Positions 9,824 through 17,879 of a stretch of 64,000 nt of DNA are shown one piece after another. Position 1 is the first letter of the stretch. The number at the start of each line of letters is the position of its first letter. The translations under genes were made by a program, and so were the position numbers. Below the pieces are notes generated by a model. The model saw nothing but the letters and a program-made list of their open reading frames with translations. It had not been told where the DNA came from and did no database searches. The DNA comes from CAZKTO01 sp964555685 (GTDB lineage: Bacteria > Chloroflexota > Dehalococcoidia > SHYB01): contig CAZKTO010000001.1 in assembly GCA_964555685.1 (NCBI GenBank), forward strand, positions 55,015 through 119,014, in the 5' to 3' direction.

Positions 9824-10777
9824 ACGCCGTCCGCGCTCCGAAAGGTCCCCTGCGCCGCTGGGGCCGCTATCCTCGCGGCGGCCATCACCGTCGGCGGGTG
9901 TGTGGGTGGCGGCACGGGCCTCAAGGGCAACGTCTCCATCGACGGCTCCAGCACCGTCTTCCCCATCACCGAGGCGGTGGCGGAGGAGTTTCGGCGCGTG
10001 GAGCCGGCGGTGCGCGTCACGGTGGGCGTCTCGGGCACCGGCGGCGGGTTCAAGCGCTTCTGCTCGGGCGAGACGGACATCTCGAACGCCTCGCGCCCCA
10101 TCAAGGAGCCGGAGCGCAAGGCCTGCGCCGAGCACGGCGTCCAGTACCTCGAGCTCCCGGTGGCGGCGGACGGCCTCTCGGTGGTGGTGAACTCCAAGAA
10201 CACCTTCGTGGACTCTCTCACCGTGCAGGAGCTCAAGCGGGTCTGGGAGCCGGACTCCAAGATCACGCGGTGGAACCAGGTCCGTCCCCACTGGCCCGAC
10301 GAGCGGATCCGCCTCTTCGGCCCCGGCACCGATTCGGGCACCTTCGACTACTTCACCGAGGCCGTGGTGGGCAGGGAGGACGCCTCCCGGCCCGACTACA
10401 CGGCCAGCGAGGACGATAACGTGCTCGTCCAGGGCATCTCCGGCGAGCGATACTCCCTGGGCTACCTGGGCTACGCCTACTACGTGGAGAACAAGGACAG
10501 GCTGAAGATCGTGCCCATCGATCCGGGCGACGGGCGGCCGGTGACGCCCACCGGCGAGACGATCAACGACGGGACCTACAAGCCGCTCTCACGTCCCCTC
10601 TTCATCTACGTGAACGTGCGGTCGCTGCGGGAGCGGCCCGCCGTCGGCGCCTTCGTGAAGTACTATCTCCAGGAGGCCAAAGCTCTGGCCCCGCTGGTGG
10701 GCTACGTGCCGCTGCCCGGCCAGGCCTACCGCGACGGGCTCGCCGCCATCGAGCGAGTCACAAGGGTGGAGCCCTAG
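9824..10777 (+). CDS. pstS: phosphate-binding lipoprotein PstS (start codon apparently ACG)
   Basis: A 317-residue frame from 9824. The mature domain is a clear PstS: VSIDGSSTVFPITEAVAEEF, VGVSGTGGGFKRFCSGETDI, SNASRPI, FGPGTDSGTFDYF, which carry the phosphate ligands (Ser, Thr, Asp, Gly backbone). The usual start-codon rule would pick GTG at 9902, but that leaves out an excellent lipoprotein signal in the same frame: PSALRKVPCAAGAAIL, then AAAITVGGC. No ATG, GTG or TTG lies before this signal; an ACG at 9824 sits six bases after GGAGGA (9812-9817). Either ACG is a real weak start or one base was lost or changed. First gene of the pst operon. Confidence 0.88.
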   Translation, partial: TPSALRKVPCAAGAAILAAAITVGGCVGGGTGLKGNVSIDGSSTVFPITEAVAEEFRRVEPAVRVTVGVSGTGGGFKRFCSGETDISNASRPIKEPERKACAEHGVQYLELPVAADGLSVVVNSKNTFVDSLTVQELKRVWEPDSKITRWNQVRPHWPDERIRLFGPGTDSGTFDYFTEAVVGREDASRPDYTASEDDNVLVQGISGERYSLGYLGYAYYVENKDRLKIVPIDPGDGRPVTPTGETINDGTYKPLSRPLFIYVNVRSLRERPAVGAFVKYYLQEAKALAPLVGYVPLPGQAYRDGLAAIERVTRVEP

Positions 10778-11722
10778 ATGGCCCAGCTGAGCCAAACGCC
10801 GGGAGCCCCCATCCGTCCCGCCATGCGGCGGCGGGCCGCGCGCCGCGGCGAGGAGCTCATCCCGCGGCTCCTGCTCCTGTGCGCCCTCATCTCCGTCTTC
10901 ACCACCGCGGGGATCGTGGTCTCCCTGCTGACGGAGGCCGTGGGGTTCTTCCGCGAGGTCTCGCTCAAGGACTTCTTCGGCGATACGAAGTGGACGCCCC
11001 TCTTTCACCCCCAGCACTTCGGCATCTGGCCGCTGCTCGCGGGCACCTTCCTGGTGACGGCCATCGCCGCCGTGGTGGCCCTCCCCGTCGGCCTCGCCAC
11101 CGCCATCTTCCTCAGCGAGTACGCGCCCAGCCGCCTGCGCCGGGTGCTCAAGCCGGTGCTGGAGGTGCTGGCGGGGGTCCCCACCGTGGTCTTCGGGTTC
11201 TTCGCCCTCACCTTCGTCACGCCCGCCATCATCCGGAACCTGCCGGGCCCCTTCCACGAAGCGACGGTCTTCAACGCCCTCAGCGCCGGCCTCGTCGTCG
11301 GCATCATGATCATCCCCATGGTCGCGTCCCTGAGCGAGGACGCCATGATCGCGGCGCCCCGGTCGCTGCGGGACGCGGCCTACGCCCTGGGCGCCACGCG
11401 GTTCGAGGTGGCCACGCGAGTCGTGGTCCCGGCGGCCCTCTCCGGGATCGTCGCATCCTTCGTCCTGGCGATGGCCCGGGCCATCGGCGAGACGATGATC
11501 GTGGCCCTGGCCGCGGGGGCCACGCCGAACCTCACCGCCAACCCCCTGGAGAGCGTGCAGACCATGACGGCCTACATCGTCCAGGTGAGCCTGGGCGAGA
11601 CGCCCTTCGGGACCATCGAGTACAAGTCCATCTTCGCCGTGGGCCTGCTGCTCTTTCTGATCACCCTGGTCATGAACATCCTGGGCGCATGGATCGTCCA
11701 GCGGTTCCGGGAGCGGTACTGA
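10778..11722 (+). CDS. pstC: phosphate ABC transporter permease PstC
   Basis: 314 residues with six predicted membrane spans. The start ATG follows the pstS stop directly (no spacer). Diagnostic parts are KDFFGDTKWTPLF, the GTFLVTAIAAVVALPVG span, ILEVLAGVPTVVFGFFAL-like LEVLAGVPTVVFGFFALT, and the EAA loop around LRDAAYALGATRFEVATRVV that docks onto PstB. With PstA it forms the transmembrane channel for phosphate. Its stop overlaps the pstA start (TGATG), so the two are translationally coupled. Confidence 0.95.
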   Translation: MAQLSQTPGAPIRPAMRRRAARRGEELIPRLLLLCALISVFTTAGIVVSLLTEAVGFFREVSLKDFFGDTKWTPLFHPQHFGIWPLLAGTFLVTAIAAVVALPVGLATAIFLSEYAPSRLRRVLKPVLEVLAGVPTVVFGFFALTFVTPAIIRNLPGPFHEATVFNALSAGLVVGIMIIPMVASLSEDAMIAAPRSLRDAAYALGATRFEVATRVVVPAALSGIVASFVLAMARAIGETMIVALAAGATPNLTANPLESVQTMTAYIVQVSLGETPFGTIEYKSIFAVGLLLFLITLVMNILGAWIVQRFRERY

Positions 11723-12615
11723 TGGCCACCATCGCGCTGCGCACGCAGCTTCGGGGGCGGCAGCTCAAGGGCCGCATCTACGCCGGCGTCTTCGCCTTCG
11801 CCACCCTCATCGGCGTGGCGGTGCTGGCGACGCTCCTGGTGCAGATCTTCAAGACGGGGCTGCCGCAGCTCGACTGGGACTTCCTCACCAGCTACCCATC
11901 CCGGTTCGCCGCGCGGGCGGGCGTCCTTTCGGCCATCATGGGCACCCTCTGGGTGATGGCCTTCACCGCCATCTTCTCCATCCCCATCGGTCTCGGGACG
12001 GCGATCTGGCTGGAGCGGTACGCGCCCGCCAGCCGGCTCACGGAGATCATCCAGACCAATATCTCCAACCTGGCGGGCGTGCCGTCCATCGTCTACGGCA
12101 TTCTGGGCCTCACGGTCTTCGTCCGATGGCTGGCTCTCGACCGGAGCGTGCTGGCCGGCGCACTGACCATGACGCTCCTCGTCCTGCCCGTCACCATCAT
12201 CGCCTCCCGCGAGGCGATCCGGACGGTGCCCCGGTCCCTGGAGGATGCCTCCTACGCCCTGGGCGCCACCAAGTGGCAGACGATCCAGCGAGTCGTCCTC
12301 CCCTACGCGATGCCGGGCATCCTGACGGGGATCATCCTCTCCATGTCCCGCGCCATCGGCGAGACGGCGCCCCTCATCATGATCGGCGCCCTCACCTTCG
12401 TGGCCTTCGTGCCGGGGAGCGCGGGCATCGCCCACGCGCCGCTGGACCCCTTCACCGCGCTGCCGATCCAGGTCTTCAACTGGGCCTCGCGGCCCCAGCA
12501 AAGCTTCCAGGACCTGGCGGCCACGGGCATCGTCGTATTGCTGATCGCGCTCCTGGTCATGAACGGCCTCGCCATCTACCTGCGCGACCGGTTCCAGCGG
12601 AAGGTCCATGACTGA
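11722..12615 (+). CDS. pstA: phosphate ABC transporter permease PstA
   Basis: 297 residues from the ATG at 11722, which overlaps the pstC stop by one base. Six spans; family blocks include WDFLTSYPSRF, GIRAGILSA-like ARAGVLSAIMGTLWVM, IQTNISNLAGVPSIVYGILGL and the coupling loop LEDASYALGATKWQTIQRVVLP. It is the partner of PstC in the inner-membrane phosphate channel. A longer open frame begins far upstream inside pstC but is only a shadow of that gene. Confidence 0.95.
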   Translation: MATIALRTQLRGRQLKGRIYAGVFAFATLIGVAVLATLLVQIFKTGLPQLDWDFLTSYPSRFAARAGVLSAIMGTLWVMAFTAIFSIPIGLGTAIWLERYAPASRLTEIIQTNISNLAGVPSIVYGILGLTVFVRWLALDRSVLAGALTMTLLVLPVTIIASREAIRTVPRSLEDASYALGATKWQTIQRVVLPYAMPGILTGIILSMSRAIGETAPLIMIGALTFVAFVPGSAGIAHAPLDPFTALPIQVFNWASRPQQSFQDLAATGIVVLLIALLVMNGLAIYLRDRFQRKVHD

Positions 12616-12688
12616 TTTGACCCGCCATCGCGCCCGGTGCTAGGCTTCGTCTGGGCTTCCTGACGAGGCCGCTCCTGGAAGGAGCCTC

Positions 12689-13567
12689 ATGGAACGATCG
12701 TTCATCGATAGTCCGGCGGCGGTCCACCCTCGGGCCGGGGAGGCGCCTGGCGTGCTCTCCTCGCCTGCCCTTGAGGGCCAGCCACAGCCTGCGACGCCGG
12801 AGGTCATCGCCTTCGAAACCTCCGGCCTGGGCCTCTTCTACCATCACCACCGGGCCCTGGCCGATATCACCCTCAAGGTCCCCGCCCGGCGCATCACCGC
12901 CATCATCGGCCCCTCCGGCTGCGGCAAGACCTCGCTGCTGCGCTGCTTCAACCGGATGAACGAGCTCATCCCCGGCACCCGCTTGGAGGGGAAGGTCATG
13001 TTCATGGGGGAGGACCTCTACGCGCCCGGCGTGGACCCCACGGAGGTGCGCTACCGCATCGGCATGGTCTTCCAGAAGCCCAACCCCTTCCCCAAGTCGA
13101 TCTACGATAACGTGGCCTTCGGGGCCCGCATCAACGGCTTCAAGGGGAATATGGACGATCTGGTGGAGCGGGCCATCACCCAGGCGGCCCTCTGGGACGA
13201 GGTGAAGGACCGGCTCAAGCGCAGCGCCTACGAGCTCTCCGGCGGCCAGCAGCAGCGCCTGTGCATCGCCCGCGCGCTGGCCGTGGGGCCCGAGGTGATC
13301 CTGATGGACGAGCCAGCCTCCGCTCTCGACCCCCTGGCCACCCTTAAGATCGAGGACCTGATGCAGGAGCTGGCCAGGGACTACACCATTATCATCGTGA
13401 CGCACAACATGCAGCAGGCGGCCCGCGTCTCCGACTATACTGCGTTCCTGACCACCGAGGGGGGCGGCAAGCCGGGCCACCTCGTCGAGTTTGGCCTTAA
13501 GGACGAGATCTTCACAACGCCCAGGGACAAGCGGACGCAGGACTACATCACGGGCCGGTTCGGCTAA
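12689..13567 (+). CDS. pstB: phosphate ABC transporter ATP-binding protein PstB
   Basis: 292 residues, about 30 longer at the N-terminus than usual PstB; the ATG at 12689 is well placed behind GGAAGGAGCC. Walker A IIGPSGCGKTSLLRCFNRMN, the PstB-specific FQKPNPFPKSIYDNVAFG, signature LSGGQQQRLCIARALA and Walker B VILMDEPASALDP are all intact, as is the switch His in VTHNMQQA. It energises phosphate uptake and, with PhoU, reports phosphate status to the Pho regulators. It lies 73 bp after pstA. Confidence 0.96.
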   Translation: MERSFIDSPAAVHPRAGEAPGVLSSPALEGQPQPATPEVIAFETSGLGLFYHHHRALADITLKVPARRITAIIGPSGCGKTSLLRCFNRMNELIPGTRLEGKVMFMGEDLYAPGVDPTEVRYRIGMVFQKPNPFPKSIYDNVAFGARINGFKGNMDDLVERAITQAALWDEVKDRLKRSAYELSGGQQQRLCIARALAVGPEVILMDEPASALDPLATLKIEDLMQELARDYTIIIVTHNMQQAARVSDYTAFLTTEGGGKPGHLVEFGLKDEIFTTPRDKRTQDYITGRFG

Positions 13568-13581
13568 GGGGAGGTGACGAC

Positions 13582-14247
13582 ATGACTCGCGTCGGCTTCG
13601 AGCACGAGCTGCAAAAGCTTCAGGACGATGTGATGGCCATGGGCAGCATGGTGGAGAAGGCCATCGCCAAATCCATCGACGCCCTCAAGCGCCGCGACTT
13701 CGAGCTCTCCCGGCGGGTGATGACGGACGACAAGGATATCGATGCGAAACGCTTCGAGATCGAGGAGCATTGCATCCGGTTGCTGGCCACCCAGCAGCCC
13801 ATGGCCGGCGACCTGCGCACCATCGTCTCCGTGCTCCACATCATCACCGATTTAGAGCGGATGGGGGACCACGCCGAGGGCATCGGTAAGATCAATCTGC
13901 TCATCGGCGACCAGCCCCTCATCAAGCCGCTCATCGATATCCCGCGCATGACGGACCTGGCGCTGGACATGCTGCGGCGGTCCCTCGACGCCTTCATCAA
14001 GCACGACGTGGAGCTGGCCCACCAGGTCTGCCGCGACGACGACATGATCGATACGCTGCACGATCAGGTCTACCGGGAGCTCCTGACCTACATGATCGAG
14101 GACCCGCGGAACATCACCCAGGCCACCTACCTGACCTGGGTGACGCACAACCTGGAGCGCATCGCCGACCGCTCCACCAACATCTGCGAGCGCGTGATCT
14201 ACACGGCCACGGGCAAGATGGCGGAGGTCAACGTCTCCAGGTACTGA
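13582..14247 (+). CDS. phoU: phosphate transport regulator PhoU
   Basis: 221 residues, the family's standard size, made of two three-helix bundles. The tell-tale motifs are EELQKLQDDVMAMGSMVE-like HELQKLQDDVMAMGSM in repeat one, MAGDLRTIVSVLHIITDLERMGDHA and, in repeat two, ATYLTWVTHNLERIADRSTNI; the two (D/E)xxxD-type metal-binding helices end LERMGD and LERIAD. AAGGGGAGGTGA precedes the ATG. It links Pst activity to a Pho sensor kinase that is not in this window. Last gene of the operon; no obvious terminator follows. Confidence 0.95.
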   Translation: MTRVGFEHELQKLQDDVMAMGSMVEKAIAKSIDALKRRDFELSRRVMTDDKDIDAKRFEIEEHCIRLLATQQPMAGDLRTIVSVLHIITDLERMGDHAEGIGKINLLIGDQPLIKPLIDIPRMTDLALDMLRRSLDAFIKHDVELAHQVCRDDDMIDTLHDQVYRELLTYMIEDPRNITQATYLTWVTHNLERIADRSTNICERVIYTATGKMAEVNVSRY

Positions 14248-14294
14248 TGCGGGCCGGCCATGCGCGCCCAGCGGCGACCCGGGCGCGTCGCGCC

Positions 14295-14855
14295 CTACGT
14301 CCCCGGCACCGCCTGGAGCTCGATGTGCTGGCCCAGGCTCACGAACCCGGCCGCCACGACGTCCGTCTTCACGAACGCCTGGATGAGCGTGTCCGTCAGC
14401 GACCCGGGATCGCCGGGCCGGAAGACGCCCGAGACGCCCAGGCGCCCGCGCAGCTCCGGCTCCAGACCCGACTCGATGCGCTCCAGCGTCTCGTCCAGCA
14501 TCTTGACCGTCGGGAAGCGGATGCCGAAGTGGGTGGTGCGCTGGGGCGTGCGGCGCATATGCTCCGAGAACGTGGCGAATCGGCTCGCCACCGGGGACTC
14601 GGCCGAGAGCTGCTTCTGGAGCGCCTGCTCGAACCGCCACTGCTCCGGCGTCACCTCGGAGGCGTAGAAGACGTTGTTGCCCATATCCTGGGAGCCCGGG
14701 TTGACCGGGCAGACCAGGTAGGTCCCGCCCGTCTCGATGACGTTGCAGCCCAGGGCCTGGAAGAGCTTGCCGGCGAGGGCGCGCTCCCCCGGCCGGTAGA
14801 CCAGCTCCACGTGGTTCAGCGCCCGTCCCGATGCGCCGTTTGCCTTCTTCGCCAT
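14295..14855 (-). CDS. VOC/glyoxalase-fold protein of unknown function
   Basis: 186 residues. The start LNHVELVYRPGERALAGKLF-type opening, then ALGCNVIETGGTYLVCP, and a second half with RTTHFGIRFPTVKMLDETL, resembles vicinal-oxygen-chelate proteins (beta-alpha-beta-beta-beta repeats). His and Glu positions compatible with a metal site are present (HVEL, HFGI, HIEL). A strong AAGGAGGT precedes the ATG. No pathway partner is obvious; it ends 48 bp from phoU (convergent) and follows an SDR gene on the same strand. Confidence 0.6.
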   Translation of the reverse strand: MAKKANGASGRALNHVELVYRPGERALAGKLFQALGCNVIETGGTYLVCPVNPGSQDMGNNVFYASEVTPEQWRFEQALQKQLSAESPVASRFATFSEHMRRTPQRTTHFGIRFPTVKMLDETLERIESGLEPELRGRLGVSGVFRPGDPGSLTDTLIQAFVKTDVVAAGFVSLGQHIELQAVPGT

Positions 14856-14900
14856 GCCGCACCTCCTTGTGCTGGGGTCTGTCGCTCCCGCTCGCTTCGA

Positions 14901-15665
14901 CTATCGAGTGTACGCCAGCAGCCTGCCTCCATCGATGGTCAGGACGGCGCCGGTGATGAAGTCGGCGGCGTCGGACGCGAGGTAGAGCACCGCGTCGGCC
15001 ACCTCCTCCGGCTGGGCCATGCGCCCCCACGGCTGCCAGGTCATGAACTGCCGGCGCCGCGCCGGGTCGGCCATCGCCCGCTCCAGCATCCCGCCGGCCA
15101 CCAAGCCGGGGTTCACGCAGTTGACGTTGATCTTGTACTGGGCCAGGCCCATGGCCATGGTCCGCGTGAGTCCCACGACCCCGGCTTTGGAGACGCAGTA
15201 GACCAGGTGGTCCGGGATGGGCAGCTCGGAGTCGATGGACCCGATGTTGACGATGCGCCCGGGCTGGCCGCGCTGGGCCCAGTGCCGCGCCGCGCGCTGG
15301 GAGCAGAGGAAGTAGGACTTGAGATTGACGGCCATGACCTCGTCCCAGCGCTCCTCGGGCAGGGTCAGGATATCGTGCCCGTAGCTCTTGCCGGCGTTGT
15401 TGACCAGGATATCGAACCCTCCAGAGAGCTCGAGGGTCTGGGCGAAGAGACGGTCCACGTCGGCGCTCTGGGAGACGTCGGCCTGGACGGCCCGGACCCG
15501 GGCGCCCGAGGCATCGAGAGCCGCCGCCTCGGCGCGCGCCCGGTCGCCATCGATATCGGCGATGACGACGGATGCGCCGGCGGCGCAGAACCGGCCGGCG
15601 ATGGCCACGCCGATGCAGCCGGCCCCGCCGGTCACGATCACCCTCTTGCCGCCGAAGGTAGCCAT
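14901..15665 (-). CDS. short-chain dehydrogenase/reductase
   Basis: 254 residues, classical SDR length. The cofactor site is TGGAGCIGVAIAG with VVIADIDGD after the second strand (Asp favours NAD over NADP), NNAGKS, catalytic Ser in GSIDSEL and YCVSKAG (Tyr-xxx-Lys intact). The C-terminus WQPWGRMAQPEEVADAVLYL and FITGAVLTIDGG is standard. Substrate unknown. It is followed closely by the VOC gene and preceded by the RAM-domain gene, all on the minus strand. Confidence 0.9.
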   Translation of the reverse strand: MATFGGKRVIVTGGAGCIGVAIAGRFCAAGASVVIADIDGDRARAEAAALDASGARVRAVQADVSQSADVDRLFAQTLELSGGFDILVNNAGKSYGHDILTLPEERWDEVMAVNLKSYFLCSQRAARHWAQRGQPGRIVNIGSIDSELPIPDHLVYCVSKAGVVGLTRTMAMGLAQYKINVNCVNPGLVAGGMLERAMADPARRRQFMTWQPWGRMAQPEEVADAVLYLASDAADFITGAVLTIDGGRLLAYTR

Positions 15666-15693
15666 CTTGGGGGCGCGCCGGCCCGTGCCTGGG

Positions 15694-15921
15694 CTAGAGG
15701 ACGGCCAGGCAGGTGACGGTGCGGGCGACGCCGGGGATGGCGTGGACCTGGTTCGTCACCACCGAGCCGAGGGCGTTGGCGTCCTCGCCCTCGATGACGG
15801 CGATGACGTCGTAGGGTCCCGTGACGAGGTAGCACTGGGTGACGCGGGGCGCCTTGCTGAGCGCCCGCGCCACGTCCCGCGCCTTGCCGATGCTCGCTTC
15901 GATGAGGATGTAGGCCCGCAT
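15694..15921 (-). CDS. stand-alone Lrp/AsnC ligand-binding (RAM) domain protein
   Basis: 75 residues from the ATG at 15921, chosen because GCAAAGGAG lies seven bases before it and because the family normally begins MRAYILIEAS. The sequence GKARDVARALSKAPRV, CYLVTGPYDVIAVIEGED and HAIPGVARTVTCLAV is a typical RAM (regulation of amino-acid metabolism) fold. There is no DNA-binding helix-turn-helix. Such small RAM proteins oligomerise and may bind amino acids or act with full-length Lrp paralogues. Role here unknown. Confidence 0.8.
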   Translation of the reverse strand: MRAYILIEASIGKARDVARALSKAPRVTQCYLVTGPYDVIAVIEGEDANALGSVVTNQVHAIPGVARTVTCLAVL

Positions 15922-16126
15922 GCGTGACGCTCCTTTGCCGCGAGTGGCGTCGCTGACGGGCCCATTGTACCGCTCGCTGTCCATGGTGGGGAGGGGCGGG
16001 AGGGAGGAACAGGCCTGCGGCGCTGTTCACGGCTCCTTTACGGCGTCATGAGATCGTTTCACGCCCTCGGCACAGCCTGGTCGGTAGCATTGGGAGCGCG
16101 GCCCGTCTCTTGGGGAGGGAGCGTTC

Positions 16127-17029
16127 ATGGGCAAGCCCCGGGCTCGGAGGCTGGTGCTCTGGTTTGGGCTGATCCTGCTGACCCTGGCGGTCGCCGGGCT
16201 CATCGTCCGGATCCTGGCCACCATGGTGTTTGACGCCGACGTCGCGCCCGAGGTGGAGTTCCGGCTCCCCGCAGACCAGCTGTTCACAATCTTGGGCTTC
16301 CCGGTCACCAACACCCTGCTCTCGTCGTGGGCGGCCACGCTGCTCCTGGTCGCACTGTTTGCCGCCGCACGATGGCGAGCCCGCCTGGCGCCACGCGGCC
16401 TCCAGAACCTGACGGAGCGGGTGCTGGACATACTGCTCGAGTACGTCATCGGCATCGCTGGACGGGAGCGGGCCCCCAAGCTGTTCGCCATCGCCGCCAC
16501 GCTGTTCCTGTTCATCATGGTCAACGCGTGGATCACCGTGCTGCCTTGGTACGGACCCGTGGAGGCGGTACGCGGTGACGGCTCCCGTGTGCCGCTGTTT
16601 CGCGGCGCCGGCACGGACATCAACATGTCTCTGGCGCTTGCCCTCGTGGGCGGGACGGTAGTGGAGCTCTCGGGGCTCATGGCCCTCAGGACATCCTACT
16701 TCCGGCGGTTCTTTCGGGTTGGCAATCTCCTCCGGGGGCGCCTGATCTTCGGCATGGTCGACCTGTTCACCGGCATGGTGGAGGCGATGACCGAAGCGGC
16801 CCGGGTGTTTAGCTTCTCCTTCCGGCTCTTTGGCAGCCTGACCGCCGGGGAGATGCTGGTGGTCTTCGCGAGCTTCCTCACGCCCTTGGTGCTGACGGTG
16901 CCCTTCTACGGCTTGGAGCTCCTGATCGGCATCATACAGGCGTGGATCTTCGCGAGTCTGACGGTGCTCTTTGCCGTCCACGCGATGACTCCTGTGGAGA
17001 CCGAGCTCCTGGAGGGGCCGCATGCCTGA
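16127..17029 (+). CDS. atpB: F-type ATP synthase subunit a
   Basis: 300 residues. An extra N-terminal span (LVLWFGLILLTLAVAGLIV) precedes the normal a-subunit. The conserved helix with the essential arginine is present (FSFSFRLFGSLTAGEMLV), as is the last helix LIGIIQAWIFASLTVLFAVH, whose Gln/His positions usually face the c-ring. The protein should form the ion half-channels of F0. GGGAGGGAGC lies in front of the ATG. Its 3' end overlaps the next gene by 8 bp. Unusual: subunit c (atpE), always next to atpB and atpF in complete operons, is missing. Confidence 0.88.
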   Translation: MGKPRARRLVLWFGLILLTLAVAGLIVRILATMVFDADVAPEVEFRLPADQLFTILGFPVTNTLLSSWAATLLLVALFAAARWRARLAPRGLQNLTERVLDILLEYVIGIAGRERAPKLFAIAATLFLFIMVNAWITVLPWYGPVEAVRGDGSRVPLFRGAGTDINMSLALALVGGTVVELSGLMALRTSYFRRFFRVGNLLRGRLIFGMVDLFTGMVEAMTEAARVFSFSFRLFGSLTAGEMLVVFASFLTPLVLTVPFYGLELLIGIIQAWIFASLTVLFAVHAMTPVETELLEGPHA

Positions 17030-17768
17030 GGGCATGGAGCGGATCGGCGTCCACCTCCCGAGCCTGCTCGCGTACGTGGTGAACTTCCTCGTGTTGCTGG
17101 CGGTCCTGTACGCCGTGGCGTACCGGCCCCTGCTGCGGATCATGCGGGAACGGTCCGAGCGCATCGCGAAGGGCCTCGCCGAGGCCGAGGATGCCCGGCG
17201 GATGCGGGCGCAGGTCCTCGAGGAGCGGGCGCATGCCCTCGGGACGGCAAGGGAAGAGGCCAAACGCCTCGAGGTGGAGGCCCAAGAGGCCGCGGCGAGA
17301 GAGATCGAACGGGCGAGAGCGGCGGGCCGCGAGGATGCCCAGGCCTACCTGCGCCGCGCCCGCGACAGCATCGAGCTGGAGCGAGCCCAGGCCTTCGAGG
17401 AGGTGGCCCGGGCCAGCGCGGACCTGGTGGTCCTCGCGGCGGAGAAGGCGCTGGGTGAGGCGATGGACCCGCAGGTGCAGGCGAAGGTGACGAAGACGGC
17501 CATTCAGGAGATCGCTCGCATGCGGCTGCCCGTCCTCGCCAGACGCGCGCCCTCGGTGGCCCGCGTGACCAGTGCCGTGCCCCTCCAGCCGGAAGAGCTC
17601 GCGGACCTGGGAACGGCGGTGAACGCCCTCGCGGGGCGGCCCATGCGCCTCGTTTGCCGCACGGAGCCCCGCCTGCTCGGCGGCCTGACCGTGGCTATCG
17701 GGACGTCCGTGGTCGACGCCAGTCTCTTGGGACGCCTCGAGGGCCTGCGCCGCCACCTCCAGCCCTGA
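17022..17768 (+). CDS. atpF: ATP synthase subunit b fused to the C-terminal part of delta
   Basis: 248 residues. Residues 1-30 form the single membrane helix of subunit b (LPSLLAYVVNFLVLLAVLYA), followed by a highly charged helical stalk to about residue 165. Residues 180-247 (RVTSAVPLQPEELADLG, EPRLLGGLTVAIGTSVVDAS) match the C-terminal domain of delta/OSCP; the delta N-terminal domain is absent. A b-subunit of this length is known from the alternative (N-type) F-ATPases. No atpE, atpA, atpG, atpD or atpC follows: the next gene is thrS. It may be a relic, or a piece of a split operon. Confidence 0.82.
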   Translation: MPEGMERIGVHLPSLLAYVVNFLVLLAVLYAVAYRPLLRIMRERSERIAKGLAEAEDARRMRAQVLEERAHALGTAREEAKRLEVEAQEAAAREIERARAAGREDAQAYLRRARDSIELERAQAFEEVARASADLVVLAAEKALGEAMDPQVQAKVTKTAIQEIARMRLPVLARRAPSVARVTSAVPLQPEELADLGTAVNALAGRPMRLVCRTEPRLLGGLTVAIGTSVVDASLLGRLEGLRRHLQP

Positions 17769-17776
17769 CCCTTTCC

Positions 17777-17812
17777 TTGCCCGCTCCTGGGGGCTCCCGT
17801 ATAATCGGGAGC
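17777..17812 (+). promoter_or_regulatory. thrS promoter with a dyad around the -10 box
   Basis: TTGCCC (17777-17782) and a perfect TATAAT (17800-17805) are 17 bp apart. The -10 box is framed by a 7-bp inverted repeat, GCTCCCG (17793) and CGGGAGC (17806-17812), a layout expected of an operator that blocks RNA polymerase. Confidence 0.6.
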
Positions 17813-17879
17813 AGCCCAACGGGCGTGGAGCGGCGCGCGCCGAGCTCTCTCACGCCCCCCTCTCATTGAGGCGCCACCC

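Noticed and set aside
10879..12615. A 578-codon frame covering pstC and pstA
   Set aside because: Its first half is an out-of-frame reading of pstC; only the part from 11722 is PstA.
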